A stretch of DNA of 5,713 nt from Gammaproteobacteria bacterium (lineage in GTDB: Bacteria; Pseudomonadota; Gammaproteobacteria; Pseudomonadales; Azotimanducaceae). The translations under genes were made by a program, and so were the position numbers. The notes beneath the pieces are model-generated. The model saw only the letters and a program-made list of their open reading frames with translations, did no database searches and was not told the origin of the DNA. This document shows positions 1 to 5,713 of this stretch, piece after piece; position 1 is the first letter of the stretch, and the number at the start of each line of letters is the position of its first letter. The stretch is taken from assembly GCA_003228415.1 (NCBI GenBank), contig QIDL01000609.1, positions 1-5,713 on the forward strand, given 5' to 3'.

Positions 1-229
1 AATCGGAGGCGGCACTGGCAACGTGTTCCGCAAATCCGTCAAAGCCACCCCGCTCCTCCCACTGACTGTCCATCTTGGCTCGGGTGTCCCCGAAAACGTT
101 CACACAGCGATGGTTCAGCTGTATCTGCTCTCCCCACTGATCATGCAGTTCATCGATTCGGCGCTGAGCGATCCAGGCCCAGATACAAAGAATATCGGTG
201 TGGTAGTCGATGGCTAAGGGTTGGCTCAT
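1..229 (-). CDS. DsbA-family thioredoxin-fold protein, N-terminal part (truncated by window edge)
   Basis: This is an open minus-strand frame from an ATG at 227-229 to the window edge, giving 76 codons with no stop. The protein begins MSQPLAIDYHTDILCIWAW and continues with a segment containing IDELHDQWG and NVFGDTRAKM. A short beta strand (LAIDY), then D-x-x-C-x-W, then a helix, matches the start of the DsbA/FrnE/2-hydroxychromene-2-carboxylate isomerase superfamily. Members act as disulfide oxidoreductases, GST-kappa-like enzymes or isomerases. The usual CxxC active site reads C15-I-W-A18, so the second cysteine is missing; a single-cysteine, glutathione-linked or non-redox role is more likely than classical DsbA activity. 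No signal peptide is visible, so it is probably cytoplasmic. The first ATG fits the usual short N-terminus, although its ribosome binding site is weak. It is divergent from the hydrolase gene. Family-level call only; the substrate cannot be inferred. Confidence 0.72.
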   Translation of the reverse strand, partial: MSQPLAIDYHTDILCIWAWIAQRRIDELHDQWGEQIQLNHRCVNVFGDTRAKMDSQWEERGGFDGFAEHVASAASD

Positions 230-366
230 GGTGGGTGGTGCGTCCGGCGAAACGGTACAGTCGGGCGATGCTAACACCGAAGGTTCCGACACCGATACCT
301 CGTCCGAATTGCGGAGACATCCAGCGTATACTGCGCCGATTCGAATACGATCAGGGTGAGTCGGAC
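230..366. promoter_or_regulatory. Divergent intergenic region, promoters expected
   Basis: This 137-bp gap separates two divergent genes, so it should hold promoters for both the DsbA-like gene and the hydrolase operon. The only -10-like element I see on the plus strand is TATACT at 327-332, with no convincing -35 hexamer at the right spacing. No operator palindrome is evident. An in-frame GTG at 235 would extend the hydrolase across this gap, but the extra 44 residues resemble nothing in the family and would leave almost no room for the divergent promoter. Confidence 0.3.
353..360 (+). promoter_or_regulatory. Ribosome binding site deciding the hydrolase start
   Basis: The purine-rich AGGGTGAG ends 6 nt before the ATG at 367. 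It supports that codon as the translation start over the in-frame GTG at 235. The protein starting there opens directly with a hydrophobic membrane anchor, which also favours this choice. Confidence 0.55.
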
Positions 367-1476
367 ATGCTGAGTGGAATCATAGTGTTGTTGCTGGTGT
401 CGGTACTGGTAGTGGCAGGGCTCTGGGCTGTCGCGCGTTTCTATCTTCAAGGCGAAGATCTGACTCGATACGACTCCGTGGCTGGTCCACCGGTGGGTGG
501 CGCGCGTGACCCGAGTGCCGAACACCACGAGGTGCTGGAACTGCTTGGTAATCTCACGGGCGCGGGTACGGCGGCCACAGGTCGAGCGCGCCTGCAGGTG
601 ATGCGTGAAGCCATGGATAAAATGGGGGACGATGCAGATCTGGATGGTGTCAATACGACGCCTGTGGAGGTGGAAGGTGTGCCCTGCGAGTGGGTGGTCG
701 CCGATGATGCGAATCCCGACCGGCGGCTGCTCTATCTGCATGGCGGGGCATTCACTATGGGTAGCCCCAGAAGTCATCGGGCGATCACCAGCAAATTCTC
801 CCGCCTCGCCGGAGCCAGTGTGCTGGCGGTGGACTATCGATTGATTCCGGAGAACGCGCGACTCGATTGTCTGACGGATTGCCAGAACGCGTACCGCTGG
901 ATTCTGGACAACGGGCCGAACGGCGCCCATGTTGTTGACACGTTGTTTGTGGCCGGTGACTCGGCGGGTGGCAATCTGGCGCTGGCCGTCATCGCCTGGG
1001 CACGTGATGCAGGGCTACCGTCGGCGCATGCCGCCATTGCGCTGTCACCGGTGACCGACGCCACCCTCGCCAGTCCGAGCCTCGTTGCCAACGTGGCGAC
1101 GGACCACATGCTGGGGCCCATATTGGGGCGGATCGCCAAGGTGCCGAAATGGTTGCTGGTCTGGTTCATCTGGGCCTCCAACAAAGCTCATCCTTGCGAT
1201 CCACGGCTGTCGCCGCTGCGTGGTGATCTCGGCAACCTACCCCCGACCCTCATCCACGCCAGCGAAGCCGAGATGTTGCTGGATGACGCTCGACGTTATG
1301 TGAACAAAGCCACTGAGGCCGGTTCGGAAGCCAGCCTGGAAACCTGGCATCACATGCTGCACGTCTGGCACATCTTCGAACAGAAGTTGCCGGAAGCCCG
1401 GGAGGCCTTCGAGCATATCGGCGTGTTCATTGACACGGTCGCGCCCCGCGACCAGAGTCGGGTCGATAGCGGTTAG
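367..1476 (+). CDS. Membrane-anchored alpha/beta hydrolase (hormone-sensitive lipase family esterase)
   Basis: This 369-residue protein is predicted to hydrolyse carboxyl esters (short- to medium-chain acyl esters, in family terms). Residues about 4-24 (IIVLLLVSVLVVAGLWAVA) form one N-terminal hydrophobic helix, probably a membrane anchor, followed by a linker to about 100. The alpha/beta hydrolase_3 domain runs from about 118 to 355. It shows the oxyanion-hole motif HGGAF at 125-129 and the nucleophile elbow GDSAGG at 197-202, with Ser199 as nucleophile. VDYRLIPE at 155-162 is also typical of the family. The acid is likely Glu302 in the E-M-L-L-D-D segment and the base His332 in LHVWHIF. The triad is therefore complete and the gene looks functional. 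The longer GTG start at 235 is rejected on ribosome-binding-site and family grounds. It ends 14 bp before the DUF2868 gene and is probably co-transcribed with it. The true substrate is unknown. Confidence 0.88.
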   Translation: MLSGIIVLLLVSVLVVAGLWAVARFYLQGEDLTRYDSVAGPPVGGARDPSAEHHEVLELLGNLTGAGTAATGRARLQVMREAMDKMGDDADLDGVNTTPVEVEGVPCEWVVADDANPDRRLLYLHGGAFTMGSPRSHRAITSKFSRLAGASVLAVDYRLIPENARLDCLTDCQNAYRWILDNGPNGAHVVDTLFVAGDSAGGNLALAVIAWARDAGLPSAHAAIALSPVTDATLASPSLVANVATDHMLGPILGRIAKVPKWLLVWFIWASNKAHPCDPRLSPLRGDLGNLPPTLIHASEAEMLLDDARRYVNKATEAGSEASLETWHHMLHVWHIFEQKLPEAREAFEHIGVFIDTVAPRDQSRVDSG

Positions 1477-1490
1477 CCGACCACGCGGTC

Positions 1491-2939
1491 ATGCGTAAAC
1501 CCCATATAGCGGATGTCATAGACGTTCGCCGCTGGTTGGCTGATGATCGGGATCATTCGCTGGCAGACCGTCTGCAACGGGATCGGGCCATCGGTCGCGA
1601 GATTGTCGAAAAACAAGATATCGAACGGATCAGCGCCTGGTGGCAGCGAGTCGGAGCAGAGGGTGACGAAAGTGTGGGTCATCGGGTCATGGCGTTGAGC
1701 CGCCTCGCAGTGGTGGTGCTACTGGTTGCGGGTGTCGCTCTGGGTGTGGCGGTGGGTTCGGTTGCATTTGGCTACGAAGGCGACTACCCGGTGAATCTCC
1801 TGGCGCTGCTCGGCGTGCTGGTTGGCATTCCTCTGCTGTTGCTGGTGCTGACCCTGGTGTTGCTGATGCCGGTTCGCCTTCCCGGCCTGAGCGCCGCTCG
1901 AGATGCGGTCTCGGCTGTCAACCCCGGACGCTGGGTCGGGGCCTGGTTGGACCGGCATACAGACATGCGTCTCTACGCCGGGTTCTCGTCGAGTGAGAGT
2001 GATTTTTCGCGTTGGCAGCTGGTGGTTTTTTCCCAATGGATCGCCGTGGGTTATTTTGTTGGAATTCTGGTGGTCGGGTGGCTGCTGGTAGCCGTCACCG
2101 ATCTGGCCTTCGGCTGGAGCACCACCCTGAATATGGAGGCGGCTACCGTTCATCGTTGGCTGAGCTGGGCTGCCATCCCCTGGCAAAACTGGCTGCCGAT
2201 CGCGGTGCCTGACGCAGCACTGGTGGAAGCGTCACGCTTTTATCGCTTGGATACCGGTGCCGTCCCGCTGGAGCGGGCTGCTCAACTGGGCCAATGGTGG
2301 CCATTCGTGTTGATGATGATCCTGGTTTACGGATTGTTACCGCGTTTTGCTCTTCTGTTGGTGGGCCGTTGGCGGCTCGGCATGGCGGCCCGTTCGCTAC
2401 TTTGTGATGATCCCGAAGTACTGGCGTTGCTGGATCGACTGGCTGCACCGGGTGTGGATTTTATTCAGCAAGCCGAGATTGCAGGCCAACCGCCGACGAA
2501 GTCTGTTCCGGCCCCCCTCGAACGCGGCCTGGATGAAAAGACCGGGATCGTGCTGTGGAACGAGGCGCTGGCGGAAGGTGCGGCACAAGCCTGGTTGAGC
2601 GCCAATCTGGGGACAGGTGGCGGTCCGGTGGTGACCGTTGGAATCTGGCAGAGTGATACGGATATTCGTGCTCGTCTCCGTGCGGTTCCGGCCGATGCCA
2701 GACGCGTCATGGTGTTTACCAAAGGTTGGGAACCACCCCTGCTCGAGTTCCTGGACTTTCTGACCGTTCTTCGTGAGTGCATCGGCAGCGATCCAGGTAT
2801 CACAGTGATACCCATCAATACGGCCGCCTCCCATGTCGATGAGTCTGATCGGGAAATCTGGGCTCGATCCTTGTCGGTGCATGATGATCCCAGACTCTAT
2901 GTGCTGCAGGCGACCCTGGATGCGGGTGCCGAAGCATGA
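1491..2939 (+). CDS. DUF2868-family integral membrane protein
   Basis: This 482-residue protein resembles the DUF2868 family, which is known to me mainly as the gene partner of DUF3482 GTPases; its biochemical role is unknown. The N-terminus (1-66) is charged and helical and contains QRDRAIGREI at 29-38, a stretch I associate with the family. Four hydrophobic segments follow at about 70-93, 101-128, 177-206 and 268-292. The last two flank a loop rich in Trp and aromatic residues. From about 293 to 482 the protein is soluble and mixed alpha/beta, probably a cytoplasmic domain that contacts the partner GTPase. The start is the first ATG after the hydrolase stop, and no later Met precedes the first membrane segment. 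I see no strong Shine-Dalgarno sequence, so translation may depend on coupling from the upstream gene 14 bp away. Its stop overlaps the GTPase start (ATGA, 2936-2939). Intact and full length as far as can be judged. Confidence 0.82.
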   Translation: MRKPHIADVIDVRRWLADDRDHSLADRLQRDRAIGREIVEKQDIERISAWWQRVGAEGDESVGHRVMALSRLAVVVLLVAGVALGVAVGSVAFGYEGDYPVNLLALLGVLVGIPLLLLVLTLVLLMPVRLPGLSAARDAVSAVNPGRWVGAWLDRHTDMRLYAGFSSSESDFSRWQLVVFSQWIAVGYFVGILVVGWLLVAVTDLAFGWSTTLNMEAATVHRWLSWAAIPWQNWLPIAVPDAALVEASRFYRLDTGAVPLERAAQLGQWWPFVLMMILVYGLLPRFALLLVGRWRLGMAARSLLCDDPEVLALLDRLAAPGVDFIQQAEIAGQPPTKSVPAPLERGLDEKTGIVLWNEALAEGAAQAWLSANLGTGGGPVVTVGIWQSDTDIRARLRAVPADARRVMVFTKGWEPPLLEFLDFLTVLRECIGSDPGITVIPINTAASHVDESDREIWARSLSVHDDPRLYVLQATLDAGAEA

Positions 2940-4324
2940 TTCCGACCTTCGCCGTGGTCGGCCATCCCAACAAGGGCAAAAGCTCGATTGTGGCTACCCT
3001 GGCGGAAGATGAACGATTGGCTATCGGACCCACGCCAGGGACCACCAGACGAGCGGCGGCGCATACCTTTTCCATCGATGATCAGCCGCAATACGTATTG
3101 GTCGATACCCCGGGGTTTCAGCGCGCTCGTGCTGTGCTCGACTGGCTTCTCGGTCGGTCGACCACGGCCAGCGCACGACCGGCGCTGGTGGCGGAATTCG
3201 TTGACGCTCACAAGGACGATCCCCGCTTCGTGGACGAATGCGAACTGCTCCGCCCGATTGTCGAGGGTGCGGGCATTCTTTATGTGGTGGACGGGTCCAA
3301 GCCTTACGGAGCCGAGTATGAGCTGGAGATGCAGATCCTCCAGTGGACGGGTCGACCGAGGATGGCCTTGATCAATCTGATCGGCGCCGACGACCACCAA
3401 GGTGAGTGGCGACAGGCGCTGGATCAGTATTTTTCGCTGGTGCGGGTATTCGATGCGGTGGCCGCCGATTTTGATACCCGGGTTGTGCTGCTCAAGGTAT
3501 TTGGTGAGCTCGATGACGAGTGGCGTGCGCCGCTCGATCGGGCCGTGGCGGCACTTGTTGTCGAACGGGATCGCCGCCGCCGCCGCAGCGCAGCCGAGAT
3601 CGCCGCGTGCCTGATTGACTCCCTTCAATTGGTCGAACGAATGTCGCTGGGCGATGACGAGCCCATGCAACCGGCACAGCAGCGCATGGTGGAACGATTA
3701 CAGAAACGGCTGCGCGGCAGGGAGCGGCAGTGCCGCGAAGCGGTGCAGGGACTGTATCGACATCAGACGCTGGAATGGCAGGAAGGCAGTCAATCGTTGC
3801 TGGATACGGATCTGTTCACCCACGACGGTTGGGAACTGTTCGGGCTGTCTCGACAGAAGCTGGTGGTATCCGGGGCGTTGACCGGTGCGCTCGCCGGAGG
3901 CGGAATCGATGCCTTGCTGGCCGGTGTCTCTCTGGCCCTTGGCGCCGGAATCGGTGCGCTGATCGGTGGCGCCAGCGCCTGGTTCGGCAGTGGTGAACTG
4001 GCCAGGATCAAGGTTCTGGGTGAAACCATCGGGGGCAGGATCGTCCAGGTCGGGCCCGTGAAGGCGGCCAACTTCCCCTGGGTACTGCTTGGTCGGGCCT
4101 GGGTCCACCACCAGCTCGTGGCGGAACGCAATCACGCCTATCGCGAGGAGATCAGCCTGGCGCTGCAGAGCGATCAGAACCTGATGGACGGCTTGCCGGA
4201 TGAGATGCGTAAGGACCTGCAGAAAATCTTTGCTCGTCTGTTCAAATCAGGCGCTGCTGGCGATGTGCGTGGAGACCTGATCGGGTTGATCGACCGGGTG
4301 CTGGACAGCCCGCTGGCGCGGTAA
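2936..4324 (+). CDS. GTPase with C-terminal DUF3482 region
   Basis: This 462-residue P-loop GTPase of the Era/MMR_HSR1 type carries a long C-terminal region of the DUF3482 kind; its cellular role is unknown. G1 is GHPNKGKSS at 9-17, switch I/G2 is PTPGTTRR at 32-39 and G3 is DTPG at 57-60. A hydrophobic strand ILYVVDG follows at 114-120. In place of a standard NKxD G4 motif there is NLIGADD at 147-153, which may be how this family recognises the base or may mean relaxed specificity. An Arg-rich stretch lies at 211-217. The segment from about 309 to 350 is rich in Gly and Ala (SGALTGALAGGG, GAGIGALIGGAS), like a glycine-zipper membrane-interacting hairpin. This suggests peripheral or inserted membrane association beside the DUF2868 protein. 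The ATG overlaps the upstream stop by 4 bp, so translation is coupled. A terminator begins at its stop codon, marking the operon end. Confidence 0.87.
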   Translation: MIPTFAVVGHPNKGKSSIVATLAEDERLAIGPTPGTTRRAAAHTFSIDDQPQYVLVDTPGFQRARAVLDWLLGRSTTASARPALVAEFVDAHKDDPRFVDECELLRPIVEGAGILYVVDGSKPYGAEYELEMQILQWTGRPRMALINLIGADDHQGEWRQALDQYFSLVRVFDAVAADFDTRVVLLKVFGELDDEWRAPLDRAVAALVVERDRRRRRSAAEIAACLIDSLQLVERMSLGDDEPMQPAQQRMVERLQKRLRGRERQCREAVQGLYRHQTLEWQEGSQSLLDTDLFTHDGWELFGLSRQKLVVSGALTGALAGGGIDALLAGVSLALGAGIGALIGGASAWFGSGELARIKVLGETIGGRIVQVGPVKAANFPWVLLGRAWVHHQLVAERNHAYREEISLALQSDQNLMDGLPDEMRKDLQKIFARLFKSGAAGDVRGDLIGLIDRVLDSPLAR

Positions 4325-4349
4325 CCTCGATTGCTTCGATTGAGGTTTT
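4323..4349 (+). terminator. Rho-independent terminator of the hydrolase-DUF2868-GTPase operon
   Basis: The arms at 4323-4333 and 4337-4347 form an 11-bp stem with two G-T wobbles and a CTT loop. The 3' arm ends in TT and runs into two more T residues, so the T-tract is TTTT at 4346-4349. The stem starts within the GTPase stop codon (4322-4324), so it overlaps the end of the gene. The T-tract is short but the position is ideal. Confidence 0.72.
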
Positions 4350-4362
4350 GACTTGTTGGGGG

Positions 4363-4522
4363 TGTTTCGAGGGTGGAGCGAGTGAATGTCGTTGGGGCCT
4401 CGCACAGCCCGTCCCGGGTGCCCTCGCTCCGTGAACTTGCCACCGCAAGGCCGGTGTCAATTCACTGCGTTCGGCTGTGCTTCACGGACCCAACGACATT
4501 CACTCGCTCCGCCCTCTAAGCG
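4363..4522 (-). repeat. Structured palindromic element, copy 1 (inverted relative to copy 2)
   Basis: This 160-bp element is read on the minus strand so that it aligns with the copy at 4681-4839. It starts CGCTTA (4522-4517) and ends GAAACA (4368-4363), the same hexamers as copy 2. The terminal stem pairs 4369-4396 with 4489-4516: 28 bp, with one T-G wobble (4374/4511). After a G x A mismatch (4397/4488) two more pairs follow. The second stem is GCACAGCC (4402-4409) with GGCTGTGC (4473-4480). The inner hairpin (4431-4465) has a 5-bp basal stem, a one-nucleotide bulge, a 3-bp stem, an A x G mismatch (in minus-strand terms) and a 5-bp apical stem with a 6-nt loop. A conserved 11-nt motif lies unpaired at 4416-4426. 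No coding potential is evident. It could be a structured RNA, a MITE-like repeat or a hairpin recombination site; I do not recognise the family. Confidence 0.85.
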
Positions 4523-4680
4523 CGGGAACGTGTCAGTTTCGCTCGTTGATCGTTATCGCGCACTTATATTCGTGCTGGGGGTACGCCAGTTTGCTGGTTG
4601 ATCTTCATGACGGACGCAGCACCCCGTGCTGCGGTGTGGTACACGACTCATCACTTCCCAGGCAACGTGGATGATCGGCC
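4523..4680. other. 158-bp spacer between the two structured elements
   Basis: I see no plausible gene here. The spacer contains a small hairpin CCAG-TTTG-CTGG at 4586-4597, the stronger hairpin listed separately at 4615-4633, and a -10-like TATATT at 4565-4570 without a convincing -35. Short open frames crossing it lack ribosome binding sites and recognisable domains. Confidence 0.5.
4615..4633. repeat. Perfect 8-bp hairpin
   Basis: CGCAGCAC at 4615-4622 pairs perfectly with GTGCTGCG at 4626-4633 across a CCC loop. No T-tract follows on either strand, so it is not a standard intrinsic terminator. It lies between the two inverted structured elements and could be part of a larger composite fold, or be unrelated. 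Confidence 0.55.
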
Positions 4681-4839
4681 CGCTTAGAGCGTGGCTCGAG
4701 TGATCTCCTGCTGGACCGTCAAAGCGGCAGCCGAGGAGCCGGATTGACGGTGTCCTCACCGGCAACTCTGGCGATCGAGGGCATCCCGGAGGGACTGCCG
4801 CAGGTCCAGCAGGAGATCACTCGAGCCACGCTCGAAACA
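4681..4839 (+). repeat. Structured palindromic element, copy 2
   Basis: This 159-bp element starts CGCTTA and ends GAAACA. Its terminal stem is a perfect 31-bp inverted repeat pairing 4687-4717 with 4803-4833. The second stem is GCGGCAG (4724-4730) with CTGCCGC (4795-4801), extendable by two pairs past a bulged A at 4794. The inner hairpin (4738-4772) has a 6-bp basal stem with one G-T wobble, a one-nucleotide bulge, a 3-bp stem, an A x G mismatch and a 5-bp apical stem (CGGTG/CACCG) with a TCCT loop. The unpaired motif CGAGGGCATCC lies at 4776-4786. Stem order and irregularities match copy 1, although many paired bases differ. It ends 32 bp from the acyl-CoA dehydrogenase stop, so it might also stop or stabilise that convergent transcript, although no T-tract follows. 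Confidence 0.88.
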
Positions 4840-4871
4840 GGCCATCTCACCACTCTTCCAAGAGAAAGCCT

Positions 4872-5713
4872 CTAGTCAGGCAACCCCAACACCCGCTTGG
4901 CGATGATGTTCTTCTGCACCTCGTTAGTCCCCCCGGCAATCGCCCGGGCCTTGGTCGCCAGCCACGCCCGGGTCGTTGCGGCTTCGTCGTCGCTGAAATT
5001 GTCCCGCTCCCAGCCCAGGCCCCGGGTCCCCATCATGGCCACCTGCAATTCGGTGCGTTCGCGTGCCAGGTTGGCGCCGTAGAGTTTGAAGATCGAGGTG
5101 GCCGGCCCGGGGGCGGAACCGTCAGATTCTTCTACGGTACGCCGCTGGGTCAGACGGAAAGCGGTTGAATCGATTTGATGCCGGGCGATGCGGGCGAGAA
5201 CAATGGGATCGTTTATTCGACCCGATTGTTCACCGATGTACTCCCGGGCCAGATCATCGAGATCGCGGCCGGTTTCGCGGTTGCCACCGCTGGCGAGTGC
5301 CCGCATGCCTGAACGCTCGTGTTGCAGCAATCGTTTGGCGACGGTCCAGCCTTTGTTGAGACTGCCGATGAGATCATCCTTGCTGGCGATCGCGTCATCG
5401 AAGAATGTTTCACAGAAGGGCGATGCGCCTGAGATCAGCTGGATGGGTTTGACCGTCACCCCTGGCTGGTCCATGGACAGCAGCACGAAGCTGATGCCCT
5501 CGTGCTTGGGCACGTCGGGATTGGTGCGGACCAGGCAGAACATCCAGTCGGCATTGTTGGCTGCGGTGGTCCAGATTTTCTGTCCGTTGATCACGAAATG
5601 ATCGCCCGCATCTTCCGCTCTGGTCCGCAGGCTGGCCAGATCGGAGCCGGCTCCTGGTTCCGAGTAACCCTGGCACCACCAGATCTGTCCCCGGTCGATG
5701 GGCGGCAGATGGC
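4872..5713 (-). CDS. Acyl-CoA dehydrogenase, C-terminal ~279 residues (start beyond window)
   Basis: This FAD-dependent enzyme oxidises an acyl-CoA to the 2-enoyl-CoA. The frame is open from the right edge to a TAG at 4872-4874. It begins within the middle domain (WWCQGYSEPGAGSDLASL, the FAD/substrate-binding signature) and continues with INGQKIWTTAANNADWMF. The beta-domain segment ETFFDDAIASKDDLIG follows, then the C-terminal helical domain, ending IAGGTNEVQKNIIAKRVLGL. Counting from the first whole codon in the window, Glu132 in LLQHERSGM aligns with the catalytic glutamate of isovaleryl- and long-chain acyl-CoA dehydrogenases. The alternative medium-chain-type position (before GTNE) is Gly, so Glu132 is the likely base. 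The wording of the motifs resembles pimeloyl-CoA dehydrogenase large-subunit-like proteins, but the substrate is not determinable. About 110-120 N-terminal residues are probably missing. A shorter start at GTG 5594 would be internal and is rejected. It is convergent with the GTPase operon. Confidence 0.93.
   Translation of the reverse strand, partial: HLPPIDRGQIWWCQGYSEPGAGSDLASLRTRAEDAGDHFVINGQKIWTTAANNADWMFCLVRTNPDVPKHEGISFVLLSMDQPGVTVKPIQLISGASPFCETFFDDAIASKDDLIGSLNKGWTVAKRLLQHERSGMRALASGGNRETGRDLDDLAREYIGEQSGRINDPIVLARIARHQIDSTAFRLTQRRTVEESDGSAPGPATSIFKLYGANLARERTELQVAMMGTRGLGWERDNFSDDEAATTRAWLATKARAIAGGTNEVQKNIIAKRVLGLPD

Noticed and set aside
23..217. 64-residue plus-strand open frame
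   Set aside because: It is antisense to the DsbA-family gene, whose minus frame is open to the edge and shows family motifs.
271..930. 219-residue open frame on the minus strand
   Set aside because: It lies antisense to the hydrolase, has a low-complexity His/Arg/Thr composition typical of reverse-strand shadow translation, and shows no domain.
2897..3670. 257-residue open frame on the minus strand
   Set aside because: It is antisense to the GTPase, whose G1-G3 motifs prove the plus frame is coding. It has no recognisable motif or ribosome binding site.
4565..4570. Promoter -10 TATATT
   Set aside because: No -35-like hexamer is present at 16-18 bp upstream and no gene follows closely.
4386..4601. 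Small ORF of 71 residues and other short frames in the 4350-4765 region
   Set aside because: They run through the palindromic elements, have no ribosome binding site or family resemblance, and are best explained as chance frames in structured non-coding DNA.
4615..4633. Rho-independent terminator
   Set aside because: The 8-bp GC-rich hairpin is not followed by a T-tract on either strand.
4363..4839. Integron attC sites
   Set aside because: The size and folded-hairpin nature are suggestive, but I cannot find the paired RYYYAAC and GTTRRRY core sites at the element ends, and there is no integrase or cassette gene in the window.
4363..4839. Retron msr-msd or CRISPR array
   Set aside because: There is no reverse transcriptase or cas gene nearby, no regular direct repeats with spacers, and the two copies are inverted.

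Overview
The window looks like chromosomal DNA of a moderately GC-rich gammaproteobacterium. The protein set fits that group: a DsbA-family protein, a hormone-sensitive-lipase-type hydrolase, a DUF2868/DUF3482 GTPase pair and an acyl-CoA dehydrogenase. I suspect a marine or environmental lineage near Pseudomonadales/Cellvibrionales, but this is inference from remembered protein families and not a placement.

Layout. Positions 1-229 (minus) hold the N-terminal part of a DsbA-family thioredoxin-fold protein that runs off the left edge. A 137-bp divergent intergenic region follows. Then comes a plus-strand three-gene run: a membrane-anchored alpha/beta hydrolase (367-1476), a four-helix membrane protein of the DUF2868 family (1491-2939) and a GTPase with a C-terminal DUF3482 region (2936-4324). 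The last two overlap by 4 bp (ATGA) and are almost certainly co-translated. A rho-independent terminator sits directly on the GTPase stop codon. From 4872 to the right edge, on the minus strand, is the C-terminal ~279 residues of an acyl-CoA dehydrogenase, convergent with the operon.

The most interesting part is the ~550-bp convergent intergenic region (4325-4871). It carries two copies, in opposite orientation, of one ~160-bp structured element (4363-4522 minus; 4681-4839 plus). I could read the relationship by hand. Both copies share the same end hexamers, a ~31-bp terminal stem, a second 7-9-bp stem, and an inner hairpin with the same A x G mismatch and the same one-nucleotide bulge. Both also keep a nearly identical 11-nt motif in an unpaired internal loop. 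The two copies differ at 13 of 31 terminal-stem positions, and 11 of those changes are matched by compensating changes in the opposite arm. That pattern indicates selection on the folded structure, as in a structured RNA or a hairpin-forming mobile or recombination element. I do not recognise the family.

How the genes work together: the GTPase and the DUF2868 membrane protein probably form one membrane-associated functional unit of unknown role. The hydrolase may share their transcript because it ends only 14 bp upstream. The DsbA-like and acyl-CoA dehydrogenase genes belong to separate units.
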